Shown: piece after piece, positions 55,471 through 64,000 of the stretch
Numbering within the stretch: the stretch's first letter is position 1
Layout of the letters: each line of letters opens with the position of its first letter
Assembly (NCBI RefSeq): GCF_042186555.1
Contig: NC_133328.1
Coordinates: 615,955,744-616,019,743, forward strand
Direction: 5' to 3'
DNA from: Aquarana catesbeiana
Taxonomy: Eukaryota; Chordata; Amphibia; Anura; Ranidae
Length of the DNA: 64,000 nucleotides
Program-made: the position numbers and the translations under genes
The notes under the pieces: generated by a model
Database searches by the model: none
Seen by the model: the letters and a program-made list of their open reading frames with translations, nothing else
What the model was told of the DNA's origin: nothing

Positions 55471-56435
55471 CAAAACAAAAGGAGTGCAGAGTCTTACAGT
55501 TCAGATTCTTTTTAAACAGCCACCTCCTTAGTTAAAAAGCCTGCCAGCATGCTGCAGAGAATAACCCTCGCTCTCTACATAGAATCAGTGCCCTCTCTGC
55601 AGAGGACCTCCATGCCTCATGTGAATCAGACCTATAACTTCGCAATGGGTAAAGCTCACACTCCCTGTTGACTAGAGAGCTCTAGCTCTGACAAGCACAG
55701 CTTCCAGGCCGAGAGGAAGGGGTCCCATCTACATCTTGCTGGCAGGGGAAAGAATGAGTGGGTTAGAAAGGGGTTCAACCTTTGACAACTCTCCAGGCCT
55801 TCTGTTTTACTGGAGTTAGGTTTGAAAATGTATCCCTGGGCATCGTAATTTGGTGTTAAGCAATTTCCACCATTCACCATGCCTGTAAAATATCGAATCC
55901 ACGTGTTTGCAGATATTCTGAAACTGAACCAGCGATATCAAAGATTTGCATTAAAGGGAATCAGATTTCATATTGTATGCAAGCATGAAGCAGATTTGGG
56001 GCTCACTAACAGCTTTACTGTCGAATCTAGAGATTCAGGATAAGTCTAAAGCAGTACACTAGAACAGTATGCAACTCTTTTGATTAGTCAACAGTGGAAC
56101 CAAAGATGGTGCGAAGTGATCTTGGCTTGCTCCACCATCTCCCTCCCAGTCTACAGAGATTTCCATAGCCATAACTCTGACAGCAGATTATTTTAGACAG
56201 AAGAGAGTTTGTATGACTCTGTAGCCAGGTGCCTGGCTTAGATTTGAGAGAGAGAGAAATGCTGGCTGTAGCTGCTCTCTGTAGCTGCTGCCCTGCAGTG
56301 CTGAACTGGTTAACAGCTATATAAGCAAGAGGAGGGACCTGCTGAGCAGGAAGAGTTCAATAGATTAAGTCAGACAGCACTGCTCTGTGGGAACTGTAGT
56401 CCAGAGATGAGAGACTCTACTGTAATCAAGAGCTT
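55471..56435. other. No gene; promoter-like TATA at the right side
   Basis: Unique-looking sequence. CAGCTATATAAGCAAGAGG at about 56315-56333 is a good TATA-like box just before family C copy 2, so the region may be the upstream (U3-like) part of that repeat. Confidence 0.35.
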
Positions 56436-56438
56436 TTA

Positions 56439-58425
56439 AACTGCATTTCCCAGAGGGAGATTGCCAGGAGGAGGGGAAAGAGCTAAATTTTCTCAGGCTG
56501 TACATGACACAGCTTCCTCTTGCCAGGAGGGAGATCAGAGAGCTCACATCACTGTCCACTGTGCACTTCACTGCTGCAGATTTACTATCTGCTGCTAGAG
56601 AGACTGAACCCTATAGGAACTGACTTACAACCATCTAGTAGCCTTATTGCTGCCTGACTAGAGCTATTCTCATGTGCACCCCAACGATAGCCAACTGAAG
56701 AGTTGAGACTTAAGACTGTCCCTTTAAAGCTACTAAACAGGGATCTTGACTTATTGCTTATGCTAAGAGGTACCTCCCAGGGAATATTGCACAATATCTT
56801 AGCTATTCTCTTAAAGTGAATTTGTTATTGTATTATTATACATATTGAAGTTAATGCTTATGTGCACTGTTTATTTTGAGTGATTAATTGCGCTGATATT
56901 ATCCTCCTATTACTAAACCACAGTGAGTGCTTAAACCAGTGATTGGCTAAATCAGTCCTTCTGATTAATAATATGCCTTATATAACCACCTCAAAGTAAT
57001 CTGAAAAATCAAAAAAATCACTGAAAATAAATACAGTTTACAAAATTAAAATTCCCCACCATCATAAACGTGAAATAAATAAATAAATTGGGGCTGTTAC
57101 CATAAAGTGCTCAAAATACATCTGCTGAGTTACATAAAAATAAAAGTGAATTCAGTGCCAATTTGCTGAAAGAGATCTATCAAAAAAAACGTAAACTTTA
57201 GTGCATGAATAAATAAATGACTGAATAAATTAATAACGTCAGCATATAGTGCTCAAAAAATCCATCTAGTGTGTTTGTGCATAAAATAAGTTCATTTAAT
57301 GTCGGTTTCAAAGTGACAGAATATAGATCAATAAAATAGTGTAGATAAAAGTTTTACTGTCACTCCTTCGCTCGTTTCATTTTTAATCCGCAATTCCGCT
57401 CATATCCAGGACATGAAAGATAAAAAAATATATGCATCCATTGCGCAGAGATCATACTAGTTGAATACTATGTGTCAGCATACTCTGTTTCACTCACATT
57501 TCAGCCTCCACACGATCGCATTTACACTGATCAGCTGCACGGAGCTCAGCGCTAGGGCTACTCATCCGTCGCCACTGCTCACACACAGCAAGTGCTGGGA
57601 ACGTCACAGGCTCCTCCTCCCTACGCGTTATGTCACAGCCAAGTGACTTTTTCAAGGCTTTTATCTACACTATTTTATTGATTTATATTCTGTCACATTG
57701 AAACCGGCATTGAATGAACTTATTTTATGTACAAACACACTAGATGGATTTTTTGAGCACTATATGCTGACGTTATTAACTTATTCAATGACTTATTTAT
57801 TCATGCACTCAAGTTTACGTTTTTTTTGATAGATTTCTTTCAGCAAATTGGCAATGAATTCACTTTTATTTTTATGTAACTCAGCAGATGTATTTTGAGC
57901 ACTTTATGGTAACAGCCCCAATTTATTTATTTCACGTTTATGATGGTGGGGAATTTTAATTTTGTAAACTGTATTTATTTTCAGTGATTTTTTAGATTTT
58001 TCAGATTACTTTGAGGTGGTTATATAAGGCATATTATTAATCAGTAGGACTGATTTAGCCAATCACTGGTTTAAGCACTCACTGTGGTTTAGTAATAAGA
58101 GGATAATATCAGCGCAATTAATCACTCAAATTATTCACTGATCAAATCACATATCTAATTGCTGCTATATTATTTGGTCATCTCTTGTTAATTATTTAGT
58201 ATCCGCACTGAAGGTATCTACGTCAGCGCTTTAGTACCTTATAATCATGCACTGTTTATTGCTGACTTTTCTGATTTATGTGTTGATTTCAGTCTAGTGG
58301 TACAGAACTCTATTCTACAGCAAGTTACTTTGGCATAGTGATTATACTGTCTAGCGGACCTTCTGTGTGTTCATTTCTGCTCAAACCACCATTTATTCTA
58401 ACCCGTACAAATACACTTTAACTAA
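56439..58425 (+). repeat. Dispersed repeat family C, copy 2, interrupted
   Basis: Inverse of 36350-37165 (AGCTTCCTCTTGCCAGGAGG; GGAACTGACTTACAACCATC; AGACTGTCCCTTTAAAG). Homology stops at 56875 and resumes at 58248. The intervening 1.37 kb is the palindromic element below. Confidence 0.75.
56876..58247 (-). mobile_element. Palindromic PLE-like element with 13-bp TSD
   Basis: TGCACTGTTTATT lies on both sides (56863-56875, 58248-58260). The empty-site sequence is seen in copy 1 of family C (near 36550, inverted). Arms 56876-57351 and 57658-58129 are inverse with few differences. A 306-bp centre contains CTCCTCCTCCCTACGCGTTA (57610), close to CTCCTCCTCCCTACGTCGTT in PLE2 (41208). A 118-bp unpaired tail follows (58130-58247). 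No RT or GIY-YIG coding, so it is non-autonomous. Confidence 0.85.
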
Positions 58426-58451
58426 ATAGGTAATAGGGATGCATGGGATTC

Positions 58452-59291
58452 CCAGAACTGAAAAACTTGAATAAACTCTTGAGGACTTGCTTGCTAAGAA
58501 TTGACTTCAAATGTGCTGCCCACCCCGTGGGAATGATGATGCAGCTAGAATAACATCAAAAATAAATCTTCCAACTGAAGATGCAGGTGCTGTTCTTTGC
58601 AGGAATGCCAAAGCACCTGGCTTCTGCTGTCCAAAGCTAGAGATAAGAGGATGCTTTTGGCTGCTTTGCACTGGCTCTAAGCTGTCCCGTGGTCCTAGAC
58701 ATGTAAAGTATTGCACCTCACTATCTTGTACAGGCTTGGGGTAAGTTGAAATGGAAGTTACTTACTCAGTCCCTTTTAGTAATTCCTGGAATCCAAGAGG
58801 CTACTGTATGGGCACACTGCTATATCAGCCGGGTTTGCTTTCAGGATGGCTTCAGCTAAGCCTAGCTGAGGCTGGTAAAGGGTGTGAGGCTTCCAATCGC
58901 TCCTTCTCTCTTCCTTTCACTCTCTCCTTCTCCTGGCCTTCCTCCTGCCCAGGAACAGAGCCCCCAGGGGGGGTCCCCTCCAGGCCACTAGACCCTGGAC
59001 TCTGCTCCCTTGATTGCCATGTCTTCTGAGTATATATGAGTTGTTCCTCACCTACTAAGCCTTGCCTCCTCAGGGATTGGTGGGAACCCCATAAATACAC
59101 AGGTTGCAGTCTCTGCTCCTCCACCCACTAGATTCTATAACAATCCACCAAGTTCCAGAAATCAGGGGGAGGTAACAGAGCCACAGCCCTTGAAGCACTG
59201 CACAGTCAAAACACAAATGAACCCCTGCTACTCCACCTACAGAGGAGCCAAACTAAATTTACTTAGACTTAGTAACACCGAGGGTGCTACA
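58452..59291 (-). mobile_element. LTR fragment, minus orientation
   Basis: On the minus strand begins TGTAGCACCCTCGGTGTTAC (59291), the TGTAGCACCC start of the solo LTR at 4466, and shares the CCAAACTAAATTTA-type block with 5735-6531. The left boundary is approximate. No coding is seen. Confidence 0.45.
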
Positions 59292-59539
59292 CTGCCTATG
59301 GTGGTGATCAAGATGTTGGTTGAGGCTAACAATTTTGCCAGACCACCTCACCCTCTGCTTTTGGGGTAATTTGCCTTTCTTTTATTACTCAGGGCCTCAA
59401 CCTTTTTTATATGCTTTTTCATTTTGCTTATGTATCAGGTTAACATTAATTAAAGTTTCCTTTTCTACACTCCTTTCTGCAGACAGAGATGGATTTTCCA
59501 CTGCCTGATGTTGTGCCGATTTCTCACGATCCCTGATCT

Positions 59540-60500
59540 ATTTGCGCAAATGTTTATCAAACCAATATATTTGCAAAAATACACTAAATCCATTATTAGC
59601 AGATAAAAACACAGCAAATTTTACAAAATTAATACTAAATATAAAGCTTAACTTGTATTGAGTTAATAAATAACAAATATTTGTAACTTTTAAATTGCGC
59701 CTTTTTGCGAAATGGTGACACTTGAACAGACGCAAAAGTATAAATATCCAAATTTCTCTAAAAATCTGAAGGTTTTCATTTTTCCCTTACAGCTTTCAGA
59801 ATTTGTGAAAGACACCCTAAATGAAATATTTTCTGAAAGCATATGACCTCTAGAATGAAAAGAAGGTGCTACAAATTTTTTAGACCCCGCAGTATTTGCG
59901 CAAATGTTTATCAAACCAATATATTTGCAAAAAATACACTTAAACCATTATTAGCAGATGAAAACACAGCTAATTTTACAAAAATTCTTGCTAAATACCT
60001 ACTAAATATAAAAGCTTAAGCTGTACGAAGTTAATAAATAACAAAAAATTTAAATTTTTACTTTGCGCCGTTTTGCAAAATGGTGAAAATCGAACATACG
60101 CAAAAATGTAAATATCCAAATGTCTCAAAAAATCTGAAGGTTTTCATTTTTCCCTTACAGCTTTCAGAATTTGTGAAAGACCCACAAAACCATATATTTT
60201 CTGAACGCATATGACCTCTAGAAGAAAAACAAGGTGCCACTGATTATTAAGACCACGCGGTATTTGCGCAACTGTTTATCAAACCTTTATATTGGCAATA
60301 AAATACACTAAAACCATTATCAGCAGATAAAAACACAGCTAATTTTACTAAATTCCTGTTAAATTCCAACTAAATATAAAAGCTTTACCTGTATGGAGTT
60401 AATACATAACAAATATTTGCAATTTTTAAATTTCGCCTTTTATTTGCAAAATTGTTAAAATCGAACGTATGCAAAAATGTACATATACAAATTTATAGGG
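59540..60500. repeat. Satellite-like tandem array, unit about 355-370 bp, 2.7 copies
   Basis: TATTTGCGCAAATGTTTATC starts copies at 59540, 59892 and (variant) 60262. Shared blocks include CTGAAGGTTTTCATTTTTCC and TTTCAGAATTTGTGAAAGAC. The third copy stops at about 60500 against a TTAA-type repeat. Confidence 0.9.
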
Positions 60501-61005
60501 GAAAGATTTAGGGACTTTTATGTTTTTTTATTGTTTTTACTAGCAATGGCGGCGATTTGTGATTTTTAGTGGAACTGCGACATTGTGGCGGTCAAATCTG
60601 ACCCTAAGTGACACTTTTTGGTGACCAGTGACACCAGTACAGTGATCAGTGCTATAAAATGCACTGATCACTGTATAAATGGCACTGGCAGGGAAGGGGT
60701 TAACACTAGTGGTGATCAAAGGGTTAAGAATTTCCTAGGGAGGTGCTTTCTAACTGTCAGGTGGACGGACTGACTGGGAGTAGAGAGAGATCGCTATTCC
60801 TGATCACTAATAACAGCTGATCTTTCTCTCCTCCCCTGTTAGAATGGGGATCCGCCTCACTGCAATTGCGGGTGGCTGATGGACATCAATGTCCGCCAGA
60901 CTCGCGGGCGAGCTCCCGCAAAAGTTTCCGCAAAAGCTAGTGCACAAACCGACGTACCAGTATGGCGAATGGTGCAGCCGAGCCACCTTGCCACAGTATA
61001 ACTGG
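60500..61005 (+). repeat. TTAA-type frog repeat, 5' truncated
   Basis: Starts inside the family (GTTTTTACTAGCAATGGCGG) and runs to CCACAGTATAACTGG before TTAA at 61006. Contains CACTGGCAGGGAAGGGGTTA, as in 62975-63908. Confidence 0.7.
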
Positions 61006-61009
61006 TTAA

Positions 61010-61509
61010 AGTGGTTTTAAATCCCATTTATGAAATCTGACCTAAGCACATATATCTCTAGTGTTTACTTATCTCTCTCCAAAACTCTAAGTGTCGTTTC
61101 TCTCCGGTGCTCCGTTCCTCTGTTATCAGCATGAGTCGCTTCTGACAAACACTCCAACACATGAGATAACAGCAGCTAAAAATCTGTATCGGGGAGGGTG
61201 CTTAGAGGTAGATAAGCTGAGAGCTTGTCAATGCAGACTACAGCTCTGCACGTTCCATCGATCCTCTGCCTATGTGGAGGGTGGGGGGTGTCCCTTTCCT
61301 CCAATCAGCTGTTACACAGTGTAAGCCCAGACTCCCCACCCACTTCTGAAAGAGGAAGAAAGATTTGTAACACAATCTGCACTAAAAGAGTGTAAAAAGG
61401 GGAAGACTGCAGATATACATGTAAAACGTATGTAAGGAGACTTGTTTCAGCTCCGTGTATCATCTGAGGCTATTCACTCACTGGTTATATGTGAGGGTTT
61501 ACAACCACT
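61010..61509. mobile_element. TTAA-flanked MITE (AGTGGTTGTAAA termini)
   Basis: TTAA at 61006-61009 and 61510-61513. TIRs AGTGGTTTTAAATCC and complement of AGTGGTTGTAAACCC. 500 bp, non-coding. The exact TTAA target suggests piggyBac-type mobilisation (inference from the target site only). Confidence 0.8.
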
Positions 61510-61769
61510 TTAACCACCTGTTTTTACTGCCCTTTGGCCTTTGTGCAAGATGCCTTGGGCCGGCCATACAGTGATTGAAATTTGGTGGGTTCAGAAGGGA
61601 CTGGAAGAATCTGTTAACTTTTTTTTTCATTCAGCCTGCTTTTCTTTTGGTAAACCTCTTAGTTTTCTGACTTGTGGATGACTTTCTTCTAAAAGACACA
61701 TTAAAAATAAAACAAAATACTTTTTAATAGAAATGTCTCTGCAACAGTGGAACGTTTTTGGAAGTGTTG

Positions 61770-62110
61770 GTATTAATAGTTTCATAGTTGGTAATGTTGA
61801 ATAAAGACCCCAGTCCATCTAGTTCCCATATCCCTGTATATTGCGTTCAATAAGATGCCCATTTAAACATTTTTTGAAATTAGTGACACTTCCTGCTGAC
61901 ACCACCGATTGTGGAAGGGAGTTCCACATCCTTACTACTCTAACAGTAAAAAAAAAATAAAAAAAAACTCTATGCCGCTTCTCATCCAACTTTATTGAGT
62001 GTCCCTATGTCTTCTTGCATGACCTAAGACTGAATAGTTTATTCCCTATGCTAGAATCACCATTAAGATATTTATATTTTGCTATCATATCCCTCGTAAG
62101 CATTTCTTCT
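61770..62110. repeat. Ancient dispersed repeat, distal part
   Basis: GGAAGGGAGTTCCACATCCT, then ACAGTAAAAAAA, then TCATCCAACTTTATTGAGTG and GCTATCATATCCC correspond to the later part of the repeat family whose first part is at 3940-4160. Class uncertain. Confidence 0.45.
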
Positions 62111-62137
62111 CCAAGAATACGAATATGTTTTCGACCC

Positions 62138-62806
62138 GAGATCTCTCAATAAAGATGACCTTATTTCTATTATTTTTCTTGTAATAGGAATAAAAGTGAT
62201 AAAAAAAGAAAATGAATAAAATAAAGGGACAGCATAAAAATAAAAAATAAAAAGTAAAATAAATAAGAAAAAAAAAAAAGTAAAGTACCCCATTCCTCCT
62301 TGTTCGTGCACAGTTTTTATGTGCAAGCACACCCGCACAAAAAAAACATGTTCAAACCACACATGTGAGGTATCGCCCAAATCGTTAGAGTGGGAGCAAT
62401 AATTCTATTGCAAGACCTCCTCTGTAACTCTAAACAGGTAACATGTAAAAAAATTTAAAGCATCGCCTATGGAGATTTTTAAGTACCACAGTTTGTCGCC
62501 ATTTTGTGCGCAATTTTAAAGCATGACATGTAAGGTGTCTATTTACTCAGCATAACATCATCTTTCACAGTATACAAAAAAATAGGCTTACTTTTTAAAT
62601 TTTTTTTATTTATTAAAGTGTTTTTTTTTTTTTAAATGGCATTTTATTTGAAAGACTGCTGTGCTAATACAGTGTGACATAAAATATTGCAACAATCTCC
62701 ATATTATTCTATAGGGTCTCTGCTAAGAAAAAATATGTGATGTGGGTAATTTTCTAGCAAAAAATACAAATTAAAATTTCCAGAAAAGGCCTGGTCAGCA
62801 AGTGGT
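62138..62806 (-). repeat. Dispersed frog repeat, copy 2 (inverse of 7557-8596)
   Basis: GAGATCTCTCAATAAAG, CTCTAAACAGGTAAC, TCGCCTATGGAGATTT and GACATAAAATATTGCAAC are inverses of blocks in copy 1. Ends GGTCAGCAAGTGGTTA, the shared TTAA-repeat terminus. Confidence 0.65.
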
Positions 62807-62974
62807 TACTATTCGTGCGTGTCAATACATCAGTAATATTAGGTGGCTATAATAGTGATGCTTTCTAGGGTCTATGAATTTTGTGTATGTATTGGGCTGT
62901 GATCTCTTATGCTTCAGTGCCTTGACACGCAACAAATCATATGTTTTGTATAAATCACTTATGTCACTGTTTAA

Positions 62975-63908
62975 TCACTTACAGACCAGAAGATTTTCCT
63001 GCTTAATGACCAGGCCATTCTTGGCGATACGGCACTGCGTCGCTTTGACTGACAATTGCGCGTTCGTGCAACGCTGTACCCAAACAAAATTGATGTCCTT
63101 TTTTCCCCACAAATAGAGCTTTCTTTTGGTGGTATTTGATCACTTCTGCGTTTTTTATTTTTTGCTCTATAACAAAAAAAAAAGGGGGACAATTAAAAAA
63201 AAAAAAAAAAACACTATATTTTTTACATTTTGCTATAATAAATATCCCCCAAAATGTTTTTAACAAACAAATTTCTTCGGTTTAGGCCAATATATATTCT
63301 TCTACATATTTTTGGTAAGAAAAATGGCAATAAGCGTATATTGATTGGTTTGTGCAAAAGCTATAGCGTCTACAAACTTTAGGAAACATTTATGGCATTT
63401 TTTTTTTTACTAGTAATGGCGGTGATCTGCGATTTTTAGCGGTACTGCAACATTGACAGATTGGACACTTTTGACACATTTTTGGGACCATTGACATTTA
63501 TGCAGAGATCAGTGCTATAATAATGCACTGATTACTGTGTAAGTGTCACTGGCAGGGAAGGGGTTAACACTAGGGGGCGATCAAGGGGTTAAATGTGCTC
63601 CCTAGTTAGTGTTTCTTACTGTAGGGGGATGGGACTGACTGGGGGGAGGAGACATATTGCTGTTCCTACTTACTAGGAACAAACGATATGTCTCCTCTCC
63701 CCTGACAGAACAGGGATTTGTGTGTTTAAACACACAAATCTCCGTTCTGGCTCTCGTGCATGCGATCGCGGGTGGCCGGCGGCGATCATGCCTGTTGGCC
63801 ACACGCATTGGGTCCCCCACCTCTTAAAGGGGACAACGTACCTATACGTTGTTTTGCGGGAACGTGATACTTTGCCGATGTATATCGGCGTGAGCTGGTC
63901 GGCAAGTG
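62975..63908 (+). repeat. TTAA-type frog repeat, near complete
   Basis: TTAA (62971-62974) precedes TCACTTACAGACC. Interior GCGATACGGCACTGCGTCGC, TTCTTTTGGTGGTATTTG, CACTGGCAGGGAAGGGGTTA. Ends GGTCGGCAAGTGG then TTAC. The best complete example of the family in the window. Non-coding. Confidence 0.75.
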
Positions 63909-64000
63909 GTTACAGTTTGAAGTTCAACGTTTCAGGCATTGGGATTTTGAAATCTCTATATTCAGATATTATAATTATACAAAAAGTTTTAGAGTTGTAT

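Noticed and set aside
1..64000. Host protein-coding gene or tRNA/rRNA
   Set aside because: No conserved exon series and no cloverleaf with A and B boxes that I could support; all convincing coding similarity is to transposons. Exons shorter than about 100 bp could be missed by eye.

Overview
The window looks like noncoding DNA from an amphibian, most likely a true frog (ranid-type). I found no host gene, rRNA or tRNA. The assignment rests on repeat families I recognise from large frog genomes: elements flanked by TTAA and starting CCACTT, MITEs with CTTTCACACTGAG ends, GIY-YIG Penelope-like elements (PLEs), and ZBED/hAT-type transposases. It is a knowledge-based inference, not a database result.

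Layout. 0-12.5 kb: hAT-type MITEs, several with 8-bp target-site duplications (TSDs) and internal minisatellites, a PIF/Harbinger-like MITE, LTR fragments including one well-bounded solo LTR (4466-5728), Tc1/mariner debris and TTAA-type repeats. 12.5-24.6 kb: a nest of transposons. A broken hAT transposase gene (13.7-14.75 and 21.2-22.3 kb) is split by a 6.47-kb PLE. The nest is bracketed by inverted repeats of about 147 bp, and a 142-bp tandem array follows the hAT stop codon. 24.6-34 kb: fold-back elements, a recent 354-bp-offset duplication, a 44-bp minisatellite and another minisatellite-bearing hAT MITE. 34-46 kb: TTAA repeats, a small palindromic element with a 15-bp TSD, and a second PLE (40.5-45.0 kb) whose RT gene lies between roughly 1-kb inverted arms. 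46-53.6 kb: a Tc1-like element interrupted by a 1.69-kb hAT MITE carrying a 30-bp minisatellite, a second Tc1 remnant, and a TTAA repeat containing a Tc1-derived MITE plus a local duplication. 53.6-64 kb: two more palindromic PLE-like elements (one with a 13-bp TSD), an LTR fragment, a satellite of about 355 bp and more TTAA elements.

Three themes recur. First, PLE-related palindromes share a GAAAC-GCGT motif placed like a hammerhead ribozyme core. Second, hAT-type MITEs repeatedly contain minisatellites, each with a different unit. Third, nesting and TSDs give a relative order of insertion. All coding regions seen are transposon-derived and broken by frameshift, truncation or insertion.
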